Origin: Hyphomicrobium_A sp044507625
GTDB lineage: Bacteria; Pseudomonadota; Alphaproteobacteria; Rhizobiales; Hyphomicrobiaceae
DNA: 64,000 nt
Direction: 5' to 3'
Assembly: GCA_044507625.1 (NCBI GenBank)
Contig: JBIQJE010000002.1
Coordinates: 1-64,000 of the forward strand
A model generated the notes under the pieces. The model saw only the letters and a program-made list of their open reading frames with translations. It was not told the origin of the DNA and did not search any database. This document shows positions 53,179 to 61,474 of this stretch, one piece after another. The stretch's first letter is position 1. Each line of letters begins with the position of its first letter. The position numbers and the translations under genes are program-made.

Positions 53179-54074
53179 GACATACCTTTCAATCCTTCTG
53201 GATCGGGGATCGTCTTTCGCCCTATGAGGCGCTGTGCATGCGCTCGTTCCTCGACCACGGGCATGCGTTCGCCCTCTATGCCTATTCCGATCGTCTCGAG
53301 GTGCCCCGGGGTGTCGAGTTGCGCGACGCTTCGGCGATTTTGCCGAAGGATCAGTGCTTCGCCTATAGCACCGGATTTGGCAGTGGCTCGTTCTCGGCCT
53401 GCTCGAACCTGTTTCGCTATCTGCTGCTGCACAGATTTGGTGGCTGGTGGGTCGATACCGACGTCGTCTGCCTCACCGGTCGCATTCCGTTCTACTATAG
53501 CTTCTTCGCCCACGAGGACGCCGACTTCATCAACGGTGCGGTGCTCTATTTCGAGCCGGGCGATCGCCTGATCGAAGAATGCCTCCGCGACGCGCTGGAG
53601 CTCGGCCGCGACGTGACGTGGGGGCAGATCGGGCCGAGGCTGATCACCAGGAAGGTGCATGCGCTCAACCGCGGATGGGAGGCCCAAGCCTCCGCCACCT
53701 GTTACCCTGTCCATTGGAGCGCTGCGCTTGACCTCGTCGATCCCCGCAAGACGGCGGAGATCGCAGCATCCACCTCGGACAGCATGCTGCTGCATCTGTG
53801 GAACGAGATCTTCCGCCAGGCCGGTCTGTCGAAGAAGTGCCTGCCGCCCAGCGGCTCATATCTTCGGATGCTGGCGGAGAGACATCCCGTTCCCGGATGG
53901 AAGGGTCTCTATCTACTGAACGCTGGTTCCGAAAGTGCCCTGCCCGGTGCGCTACAGAAAGTACGCCTTCCGGCACGCGACAGGATGAAATGCATAGCTG
54001 ACAGGATCTTACACAACAGCCTGCGCCGTCCGATGCGCATAGAGCGTCCACCTTACTATGCAGCTGCCGAATAG
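53175..54074 (+). CDS. GT32-like glycosyltransferase with DxD motif
   Basis: 299 residues, ATGA overlap with the preceding gene and GGGAGG before it. FQSFWIGDRLSPYEALCMRS, ACSNLFRYLLLHRFGG and WWVDTDVVCL (DxD) match the Gly_transf_sug/GT32 group of capsule and glycosphingolipid-type transferases. The remainder includes FINGAVLYFEPGDRLIEECL and a conserved-looking His-rich C-terminal half. Last gene of the operon. Confidence 0.85.
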   Translation: MRHTFQSFWIGDRLSPYEALCMRSFLDHGHAFALYAYSDRLEVPRGVELRDASAILPKDQCFAYSTGFGSGSFSACSNLFRYLLLHRFGGWWVDTDVVCLTGRIPFYYSFFAHEDADFINGAVLYFEPGDRLIEECLRDALELGRDVTWGQIGPRLITRKVHALNRGWEAQASATCYPVHWSAALDLVDPRKTAEIAASTSDSMLLHLWNEIFRQAGLSKKCLPPSGSYLRMLAERHPVPGWKGLYLLNAGSESALPGALQKVRLPARDRMKCIADRILHNSLRRPMRIERPPYYAAAE

Positions 54075-54195
54075 CTTACGGCGGGATCCATGTCCGTAGT
54101 TGCCCTTGTCGGAGGTTGGATCACGAAATATTTATGAAGCGGTCGACCGCTTGCCATCGGTGGTGAGCATCGCGAGGACGTTGTAGCCCGCGCTT

Positions 54196-54906
54196 ATGTA
54201 TGAGACCCGCCATATCCTCGTCGTAGATGACGATAGAGAAGCGAGTGCGCTTCTGGAGCGGATCTTTTCGGAAAATGGATTTCTCGTCACCGTTGCCGGT
54301 AACCCAGCGGCGGCCATGCGGTGCCTGGAAGAATATGCGATCGACCTGATTACCCTAGATATCGGCCTGCGCGGCGGAGATGGATTGGCAATCGCTCGCG
54401 TTCTGCGAGAAACGCGGGACACGCCCATCGTAATGATTACCGCCAGAGCGACCGCCGATGATCGCGTCCTTGGTCTCGAGAATGGCGCCGACGACTACAT
54501 CGCAAAGCCATTTGATCGGCGCGAGGTCGTCCTGCGCATCCGGAAGATCCTTGACCGTTACAATATTCATACCTCGTCGATGGCGAATGAGCGCTATCAA
54601 TTGGATTTCGGCATTCTTGACGTCGCGCGGCGAGAATTGCGTTCGCTTGGCGGCGACCTGATGGGAATTACGGCTTCTGAACTGGATCTGTTGACTATTT
54701 TCGTTCGCCAGCCGAGCCGCATTCTCTCCCGTGATGAAATCATGCGGCGTCTGAAGGGCAGAGCTTGGTCGCCCATGGAGCGAACGCTGGACAAGCACGT
54801 AGCGCAGCTTCGCAAGAAAATCGAGCTGACCGGTGATCCGCCGCAGATGATCAAGAGCGTGCGGGCGATCGGCTACATGTATGCCGGAAAGGTCGAGCGG
54901 GCATGA
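54196..54906 (+). CDS. Orphan OmpR-family response regulator
   Basis: 236 residues. Receiver domain with VVDDD, phospho-acceptor Asp55 in LITLDIGLRGGDGL, Thr in MITARAT and Lys in IAKPFDRREVVLRIRK. A winged-helix domain follows (about 130-232, GITASELDLLTIF, ending RAIGYMYAG). No sensor kinase is near. The preceding operon ends 121 bp upstream. Local gene order suggests it controls the surface glycan genes or adhesin, but no direct evidence exists. Confidence 0.9.
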   Translation: MYETRHILVVDDDREASALLERIFSENGFLVTVAGNPAAAMRCLEEYAIDLITLDIGLRGGDGLAIARVLRETRDTPIVMITARATADDRVLGLENGADDYIAKPFDRREVVLRIRKILDRYNIHTSSMANERYQLDFGILDVARRELRSLGGDLMGITASELDLLTIFVRQPSRILSRDEIMRRLKGRAWSPMERTLDKHVAQLRKKIELTGDPPQMIKSVRAIGYMYAGKVERA

Positions 54907-55451
54907 GGCTTCCCGACCGTCAGCGTACAAATGGTAACAAAACTTCCCTTGCGAATTGCGGGCTGCAGGTGGAATTTTAACGGCTGACGGCAGTCGTATT
55001 TGTGTTGTCGTAATATGGAGATTTCCGGCGCCGATATGGGCCGGCATCGCACACATTGACTGGCTGTTAAACTGCAGCCACACGAACCCAGAACGTCAGA
55101 AGGTAAAAAGAACGCGGGCGACCTTGCCGGTCGCTGCGCCCCCCTTTCTGCGAGCAGCCAGCAAGGCTGATAATTTCCGGCCCGAGGAAAATAAAGGGAG
55201 AATTGCCGCTAGCCGATTTTATCGGCGGGAATTTGATGCGCGGAGCGAGTTGTAGGCGCGGATGGGAGAGCGAATTCTCGTAAAAACAGAAATGAAATAA
55301 GTGATCAGACGTAACTTATCAAAGTTCGGTAATTCCTTTTGTACGATAGCGATCAGCGAACGTTGACCATTGCGCGGTTCCTTTTCGTACAATCGGTGTG
55401 TGAGATTGAGTTTAGAAGTGCTTTCCATTTTGCAAGCTCAGGGGGCGTGCA
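54907..55451. other. AT-richer intergenic region upstream of the Crp/Fnr gene
   Basis: About 545 bp with no gene I support. It has a candidate sigma-70 promoter (see 55363-55393) and two near-identical TTCCTTTT-GTAC elements at 55333-55347 and 55378-55393. It should hold the promoter of the Crp/Fnr-type gene. Confidence 0.5.
55363..55393 (+). promoter_or_regulatory. Candidate sigma-70 promoter of the Crp/Fnr gene
   Basis: TTGACC (55363-55368) and TACAAT (55388-55393) with a 19-base spacer, about 58 bp before the start codon at 55452. Box quality is good, the spacer slightly long. It overlaps the second copy of a repeated TTCCTTTT-GTAC element, which could be a regulator site. Confidence 0.35.
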
Positions 55452-56153
55452 ATGGGGACTGGAAATCTTCTGCTGAATACGCTGGCGCCTGACCATCAGG
55501 AGCTGATCTATCGGAATATGGATTTTGTGGTCATGTCCTACCGCCAGCAATTGATGCGGCGGCGGTGCAGACCGGAATACATCTATTTCCCCGAAGGAGG
55601 GCTCGTTTCAGTCGTCGCCCGCTCGGTGCGCCGCGAACAGGCCGACGTCGGGACCATCGGCAGGGAGGGGTGCACGGCCGTCGAAGTCGTATTGGGTTGC
55701 GAGCGCGCCTACCAGGATGCGGTCGTGCTAATTCCCGGGCCCGCTTGGAGAATCGATACCGAGAAAGTGCTGGCGCTATGTCAGCATGGCTCGCCGCTCC
55801 GGCCGGTTTTGATGCGGTACGCGTACGTCACCTTGATGCAGGCGCGAGAGACCGCGCTAGTCAATGCTCGTGGTACGATACTTCAGCGCGTCGCCCGGTG
55901 GATTCTGATGGCGTCCGAAAAAATGAGCACGACGCATCTCACTCTCACCCATGATGAAATTTCGGCGGCTCTCGGGGTGAGGCGCGCAGGCGTCACCATT
56001 GCGCTGGGGCGTCTCGCCGATACGGGTGTCATTCAGATCGGGCGCGGACGCATCGACGTCGGAAATCCGCCGGGGCTAGTGGAGGCGGCGAAAGGCTATT
56101 ATTCGGCGATGAATATGGCAGATCCCGGCCTGGTGCCCGCCGGCGCCGATTGA
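55452..56153 (+). CDS. Crp/Fnr-family transcriptional regulator
   Basis: 233 residues, AGGGGGC before the ATG. The cyclic-nucleotide-binding-type beta roll (about 15-120) contains EYIYFPEGGLVSVVA. The C-terminal helix-turn-helix (about 155-205) has LTHDEISAALGVRRAGVTIA and LADTGVIQIGRGRI. The N-terminus contains no FNR-type Cys cluster, so it is not a classical oxygen-sensing FNR. It lies at the end of the glycan island and may control it; not shown. Confidence 0.9.
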   Translation: MGTGNLLLNTLAPDHQELIYRNMDFVVMSYRQQLMRRRCRPEYIYFPEGGLVSVVARSVRREQADVGTIGREGCTAVEVVLGCERAYQDAVVLIPGPAWRIDTEKVLALCQHGSPLRPVLMRYAYVTLMQARETALVNARGTILQRVARWILMASEKMSTTHLTLTHDEISAALGVRRAGVTIALGRLADTGVIQIGRGRIDVGNPPGLVEAAKGYYSAMNMADPGLVPAGAD

Positions 56154-56259
56154 CGCTTTCTCTGTCGGCAATAGGGCGCGAATAGACGCGTGCGCTTTCG
56201 CACGAAAGCGGCGCGGGAGTTCATGAAATACGCGCACAAAGCTCGCTAGGCCATCCCGG

Positions 56260-57837
56260 ATGACCATATTCCAGCGCGTGTCCGCGCTATTCGCCCGGCA
56301 TGCCGGCGACCGGCCGCCAAAGATACTGCTCATGCCCGATAAGCGGGGATGGATATTCGACAAGTGCGCCAAGGCCATCGCCAGGCACCTCGCAGACGAA
56401 TTCGATTTCTCCATCCGGTACGTGGAGGACGGTCCCGGTTTTGACGCGCGCGAGTTCGACCTCGTCTATGTGTTCTTCTGGGGCGAGGCCATCTACAAGG
56501 GGATGAACGTCGACCCCCACCGGCTGGTGAAACACGTCGCGAGCCATCGATGGGAAGACAATCCGGCCTATGGTCCCTGCACCGCGCGCCAGTTTGGCTG
56601 GCGCTATCTGCGTGACTGCAGCGCCGTGCACTGCACGTCGAAAAAGCTCGAAGCTCTCATCAGGGATGAGCATCCGCATGTGCGCACGCTCCCGAGCGGA
56701 TACGAGACCGGCGAGCTCTTTCCGAAACGACGCCGCAGCGGCCCGCTCGTCGTGGGTTGGGCAGGAAACGCCGCCGACGGCGTAAAGCAGGTGGACACGA
56801 TCCTCGTACCGGCCTGCCAGGGGGCTTTCGACCTTCGCCTGGCATCAGGATCGATCCCGCCGCTACGGATGAATGACTTCTACAACCAATGCGACGTGAT
56901 CGCGATTACCTCGCGTCACGAGGGACATCCGATGCCGCTGATCGAGGGGATGGCGGCCGGGTGCTTTCCCGTCATGACGGACGTGGGGCTGGCGCCGGAG
57001 ATCATCGTCAGCGGCCGGAACGGCCTGATCGTGCCGCCGACGCGCGAAGCCTTCAGCGATGCACTATCATGGTGCGCGAAGAACATAGAGCAGGTGCGAG
57101 CGGCCGGCCGAGAGAATGCCGCGTTGGCGAGGTCCAAATTCGCGTGGCCGGTCCTGAAAGATCGATACAGCCTCATGTTCCACGAGATGGTGCACCGGGC
57201 CGCGGCGCCGCGTTTTCGCAATGACGACGTGTCAGGTGACACCCCGTTGCACCGCTTCAAGGAATTCTGCGGGATCTTCTGGCGCCACGGCTATACGCAG
57301 GTGCACGGTGTGACGCTGAACGGGCGCACCTGCGACTTCCACACCCACGATGGTCTTCCGGTTCCCTACCCCGGTATCCGGCCGCTTTCGGATGTGCCGA
57401 ACGACACGATCCGCGCGCTGGCCGGTGACATCAGCGTCGCGGACCAACCGGAGCTGGTCGCATTTCTCAACGCTTCGCCGGACGAGCTGGCCCTGCACGG
57501 GCTCTATCACGTCGACCACTCCGTGATGAGCGAAGCCGAGTTACGGGCGGACATCGGCCAGGGCCTCGAGATCATGCAGCGGATTTTCCCACGCAAGCTC
57601 GTGCGATACTTCATTCCTCCGTTCAACCGTTCGAGCGCAACGCTGCAGCATGTCTGCCGCGCTTTCGACTTGCACGTTCTGGGCACGGAGGGCGTGCATT
57701 TCGAGGAAGCAATAGAAACGGGGAAGGTCGAGGGCGGCGTCTGGCATCGCTACCATCACCACCGTTTCTATCCGGAGAGCACGTGCCGCTACTACCCGAC
57801 GACGTTCGCGACGCTTGAGGCAGCGTTGACGCGCTGA
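56260..57837 (+). CDS. GT4 glycosyltransferase fused to polysaccharide-deacetylase-like domain
   Basis: 525 residues. Residues about 1-315 form a GT-B-fold GT4 enzyme: VVGWAGNAADGVKQVD, ITSRHEGHPMPLIEGMAAGC and VGLAPEIIVSG. Residues about 345-525 look like a DUF2334/NodB-type deacetylase: DFHTHDG, LALHGLYHVDHSV with the HxxxH-type metal pair, VRYFIPPFNRS, and a C-terminal HRYHHHRFYP. A fusion of transferase and deacetylase could add and modify a sugar in one protein. No signal peptide, so cytosolic. The start lacks a strong ribosome site. Confidence 0.8.
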   Translation: MTIFQRVSALFARHAGDRPPKILLMPDKRGWIFDKCAKAIARHLADEFDFSIRYVEDGPGFDAREFDLVYVFFWGEAIYKGMNVDPHRLVKHVASHRWEDNPAYGPCTARQFGWRYLRDCSAVHCTSKKLEALIRDEHPHVRTLPSGYETGELFPKRRRSGPLVVGWAGNAADGVKQVDTILVPACQGAFDLRLASGSIPPLRMNDFYNQCDVIAITSRHEGHPMPLIEGMAAGCFPVMTDVGLAPEIIVSGRNGLIVPPTREAFSDALSWCAKNIEQVRAAGRENAALARSKFAWPVLKDRYSLMFHEMVHRAAAPRFRNDDVSGDTPLHRFKEFCGIFWRHGYTQVHGVTLNGRTCDFHTHDGLPVPYPGIRPLSDVPNDTIRALAGDISVADQPELVAFLNASPDELALHGLYHVDHSVMSEAELRADIGQGLEIMQRIFPRKLVRYFIPPFNRSSATLQHVCRAFDLHVLGTEGVHFEEAIETGKVEGGVWHRYHHHRFYPESTCRYYPTTFATLEAALTR

Positions 57838-57900
57838 CCGTCATTCGGTGCCGCTATGAATGCCGTGCCGGAGCCAACAGCCGCCCAGCAGTCCAGCGCC

Positions 57901-58278
57901 TCAACATCCGGTCCAGAATTTGCGGAAGCACGTGTAATCCCGCGGCGGCGGGTCGAGCGTATCGGCGTATCGCGAGCAGCTATCGCTGATCTCCGAGTAG
58001 AGGACGTCGTCACTGGCAAAGACGCGCCCATGATGGAGCGCGACCACAAACCCATCGCGGGGCCAGACAAATTTTGCCAGGTGGGGACTTTCCGCGCGCG
58101 TGCGGTATGCAAGGCATCTCACGCCGTTCCGTTCCAGGCGCTCATATTGAGGTGCGCCCAGCAGGTGCACGACCTCATCGAGTGACATGCCGGATTGGAC
58201 CGGTGAACGGAAAAAACCCGCCATGGCAGAGCCGCATAGAACCGGCCCGAGAAGTAGCATGGAGAAGGTGCGCGACAT
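57901..58278 (-). CDS. Small secreted BamE/SmpA-like protein
   Basis: 125 residues. A signal peptide (MSRTFSMLLLGPVLCGSAMA) predicts export, with cleavage likely near AMA. The Cys in VLCG does not fit a lipobox well. The body contains GMSLDEVVHLLGAPQYERLE, similar to the small BamE/SmpA-OmlA fold, and four more Cys in the last 60 residues that may form disulfides. Function unknown. Confidence 0.7.
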   Translation of the reverse strand: MSRTFSMLLLGPVLCGSAMAGFFRSPVQSGMSLDEVVHLLGAPQYERLERNGVRCLAYRTRAESPHLAKFVWPRDGFVVALHHGRVFASDDVLYSEISDSCSRYADTLDPPPRDYTCFRKFWTGC

Positions 58279-58435
58279 GCCGGCATCCTCTTAACCGCCG
58301 ATTCGCCATGCCGAAGGTTAGCACGCGGGCATGCCCGGCCCCTGGACAACCCGGCAAATTGCTCCGGCCGCTGAGGACAATTCGTAACCTCGGCGCTGCA
58401 TAATTTCCGCCACGCTGCCGAGTGCGGGGTGAAGG

Positions 58436-59689
58436 ATGGAGAACGAGGCAGGCGAGGCCGGCGCCGAAGTCGGCAAGCGCCCGAAGCGGCACCGTATCCT
58501 ATTCGCCGTGGCCTTGGCCGCGGCGATTGGCGCGGCGGCGGTTCAGCTCATCGTCCGCCCGGAAGGCCGCAACGTGATCAGTCCTCCGGCCCACAGTGCC
58601 GAGGCGCGCAGGGCCCAATCGTTCAAGCCCACGCAGGCCCAGTGGGCCGGCCTCGACATCGAAGAAATCTCCACCCGGGCCTTCCACCCCGAGGTCGTCA
58701 CCGACGGACGCATTGCCATCGATGAGGACGTGGCGACGCCGGTGTTCTCTCCCTATGCGGGCCAGGTGCACCGGTTGGCCGCTCAGCCGGGCGAGGCCGT
58801 GAAGGCCGGCCAGGTACTGTTCACCATCGAAGCCACCGATGCGATCCAGGCGGAGAACGATTTCGTCGTCGCAACGTCCGCCCTCGCCACCGCACAGTCG
58901 CAGCTCAAGCTCGCGACCATCACCGAGCAGCGCCAGAAGGAGCTGTTCAAGGCCATGGCAGGCCCGCTGAAGGACTGGCAACAGGCGCAGGCCGACCTCG
59001 CGAGCGCAAAGAACGGTGTGCGCTCGGCTGAGATCGCGCTGGAAGCGGTGCGCAACCGGCTTCGTATCCTGAAGAAGACCGACGCGGAGATCGATGCGTT
59101 TCAAAAGACGGGCAAGATCAATCCGGAGACACCGATCTTTGCTCCCATCAACGGCATCGTCGTGCAGCGCAAGGTGGGGCCTGGGCAATACATATCGCCG
59201 ACGTCGAGTGAGCCGGTGTTCGTGATCGGCGATCTTTCGAAGGTCTGGCTGATTGCCAACGTTCCGGAGGCAGCCGCGTTGAGTGTGTCGGTCGGACAGG
59301 AGATCGAGTTCCGGGTGCTGGCCGATACCGAGCGTGTGTTCAAAGGCAAGCTCGATTTCATTTCCGCCGCGATCGACCCGGGCACGCGCCGTCTCGCGGT
59401 CCGCGGCGCAATCGATAACCCCGAGCACATTTTGAAGCCTGAAATGTTTGCGCGCGTGACGATCCTGACCGGCAAGGAGCAAATCGCGCCCGCGGTGCCG
59501 GCAGGTGCGATCGTGTACGACGGCGATGCGGCGCATGTCTGGGTCGTGGGCGACGACAAGACGCTGTCCTACCGGGAGATCACGACCGGACTGACGTCCG
59601 GCAACTACGTCGAGGCGCGAAAGGGCATTGCAGCCGGCGAGAAGGTCGTCGCAAAGGGCGCGCTCTTCATAGATCGCGCGTCGAGCTGA
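58436..59689 (+). CDS. RND efflux periplasmic adaptor (CzcB/CusB-like)
   Basis: 417 residues. An N-terminal membrane anchor (about 20-40) precedes a lipoyl half (VFSPYAGQVHRLAAQPGEAV), a helical hairpin (about 130-220), the second lipoyl half (PIFAPINGIVVQRKVGPGQY), a beta-barrel domain and a membrane-proximal domain (VPAGAIVYDGDAAHVWVV). This is the HlyD/RND adaptor order. It links an inner-membrane RND pump to an outer-membrane channel. The pump and channel genes lie just downstream but on the other strand, convergent. Confidence 0.93.
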   Translation: MENEAGEAGAEVGKRPKRHRILFAVALAAAIGAAAVQLIVRPEGRNVISPPAHSAEARRAQSFKPTQAQWAGLDIEEISTRAFHPEVVTDGRIAIDEDVATPVFSPYAGQVHRLAAQPGEAVKAGQVLFTIEATDAIQAENDFVVATSALATAQSQLKLATITEQRQKELFKAMAGPLKDWQQAQADLASAKNGVRSAEIALEAVRNRLRILKKTDAEIDAFQKTGKINPETPIFAPINGIVVQRKVGPGQYISPTSSEPVFVIGDLSKVWLIANVPEAAALSVSVGQEIEFRVLADTERVFKGKLDFISAAIDPGTRRLAVRGAIDNPEHILKPEMFARVTILTGKEQIAPAVPAGAIVYDGDAAHVWVVGDDKTLSYREITTGLTSGNYVEARKGIAAGEKVVAKGALFIDRASS

Positions 59690-59737
59690 AGATGTCTGCC
59701 GCCATGCCTTTGCACGCGCGGCGCGCCTTGCCCGCAG

Positions 59738-61324
59738 CTACCGCGGCACCCAGCTACTGGCGGCGACGGGAACCTCTTCAGCGCCTTCCCGGCGAATGAG
59801 ATACGACCACCATCCGCGCAGAGAGAGCTCGGCGGGAACGTCGCTGCGGTTCCACCAGCCGCCGCCCAAAGCCTGGAACAGCGCGATCGTGTCGGCATAA
59901 CGCACCGCCTTCGCCTGCACGACGGCAAGGGTGGCGAGATGGAAGGTCTGCTGGGCGTTCAATATTTCGATACCGCTGATTTTACCCAGCCGGAGCCTCT
60001 CGCGAACGAGATGCAGGCTCTGGCTCGCGGCGCGCTCGCCCTTCACCGCGGCCCGGACCGCGCGGGCATCGTAGTCGAGCGCCTCGAGCGCGTTCGCGAC
60101 GTTCTGGTAGCCGACGACGACCGTGCTCTTGTACTGCGCGGCAGCCTGGTCGAGACCGGCCTCGGCGGCCCGCTGCCGCTGCTCCAGCGTGAAGCCGTCG
60201 AACAGCACTTGCCCGACGCTGCCGGCAACTGTCCAGAACGAATACTTGGTCGAGAAGTCGAGCACATGCGCAAGCAGCGACGACGTGGTGCCGCCGTTGG
60301 CCAGGATGTTGAATTGCGGAAGTCTGTTGGCGATCGCGACGCCGACGAGCGCACAGGCGGCATGCATGTTCGCTTCGGCGGCACGCACATCGGGCCGCTG
60401 GCGAACGAGTTCGAACGGCAGGCTGACAGGCAGCTTGTCGGGAAGCTGAAAGTCGGAGAGCTCGAACCGTAGCGGCAACCCTTCCCCTGGAAAGTGGCCC
60501 GCAAGCGCGATCATCTGCGTCCGCTGCTGGGCGAGTTGCTTTTCGAGCGGTGGCAGGTTGAGTTCCAGCTGCGCCAGCGCCGCTTCTTGGCCGGCGACGT
60601 CCACGCCGTCGATCTGACCGAGCGCGAACTGCTTCCTTTGCAGCGCCAGGATCTCTTGGACGATGGCGATGACCTTGCGGGTCGCCCGTATCTGGGCGCG
60701 AAGCGCAGCCTCCTGCACGGCGGCGAGGGCAAGGTTGCTCGTCAGCGAAAGCTGCACCGCCTCGAGTTGAAAGCGTTGCACTTCCGCGTTCGCGTTCAGC
60801 GCTTCGATCTGGCGCCGCGTGCCGCCGAAGACGTCCGGCACGTAGCCGATATTGAGCTGGTCGGTGTACGTTGTGTAGTAGGGCGTGCCGGTCGGCGTCG
60901 AGGGCAGCAGCGGGTCTTCGGAGACCTTCTGGCGCGTCGCGGAAAAGTTCGTCGAGACCTGCGGGAAGAGAATGCCGCGGCCGGCCTGCGTGTTGGCCTG
61001 CGCCACCCTCAGGGCGGCCTCCGCCGCTTTGAGATCGTAATTCTCCTGCAGTGCCCCTTCGATCAGAGCATTCAACTGCTCCGACCGGAAGAGCTGCCAC
61101 CATTCGCCGGGAATATCGCTGCCGACAAAGAACTCCTGGCGTTCTCCGCCGGCCGATCCGGGCGACTTGAGTGATCCCGTTACGAGGCTTTCGACGGCAG
61201 GCGGGGCGGGCTGATCGAAATCCGGACCGACCACGCAGCCACCCACGACGCCACTGAGCCACGGCAAGAGTGCCGCGGCCGCGCGACGGGCGCCGACCGT
61301 TCGAGAGCGTGTCGAAGCAGCCAT
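59738..61324 (-). CDS. NodT-family RND outer-membrane lipoprotein channel
   Basis: 528 residues from the ATG at 61324. A signal peptide with lipobox VVGGC (Cys near residue 30) gives a lipoprotein. The OEP repeat pair is typical of TolC/OprM/NodT channels: the first helical repeat has GEWWQLFRSEQLNALIEGAL, and the second begins near residue 300 with LVRQRPDVRAAEANMHAACA. It forms the trimeric exit duct of an RND pump. It is downstream of the CzcA-like gene on the same strand. Confidence 0.93.
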   Translation of the reverse strand: MAASTRSRTVGARRAAAALLPWLSGVVGGCVVGPDFDQPAPPAVESLVTGSLKSPGSAGGERQEFFVGSDIPGEWWQLFRSEQLNALIEGALQENYDLKAAEAALRVAQANTQAGRGILFPQVSTNFSATRQKVSEDPLLPSTPTGTPYYTTYTDQLNIGYVPDVFGGTRRQIEALNANAEVQRFQLEAVQLSLTSNLALAAVQEAALRAQIRATRKVIAIVQEILALQRKQFALGQIDGVDVAGQEAALAQLELNLPPLEKQLAQQRTQMIALAGHFPGEGLPLRFELSDFQLPDKLPVSLPFELVRQRPDVRAAEANMHAACALVGVAIANRLPQFNILANGGTTSSLLAHVLDFSTKYSFWTVAGSVGQVLFDGFTLEQRQRAAEAGLDQAAAQYKSTVVVGYQNVANALEALDYDARAVRAAVKGERAASQSLHLVRERLRLGKISGIEILNAQQTFHLATLAVVQAKAVRYADTIALFQALGGGWWNRSDVPAELSLRGWWSYLIRREGAEEVPVAASSWVPR

Positions 61325-61474
61325 CTTACCGCTTAGGAACCTTCGAGCCCGCAAAGCGCCGCGATGGTAGCCGAGTCGGAGTTATCACCAGCGTAGGGGC
61401 GCTGTTACGCACAAATTGCTTTGCACTACGCTCTCAACGGCCACACCGGCGGCCATTGGCCAGATATGTGCAGC

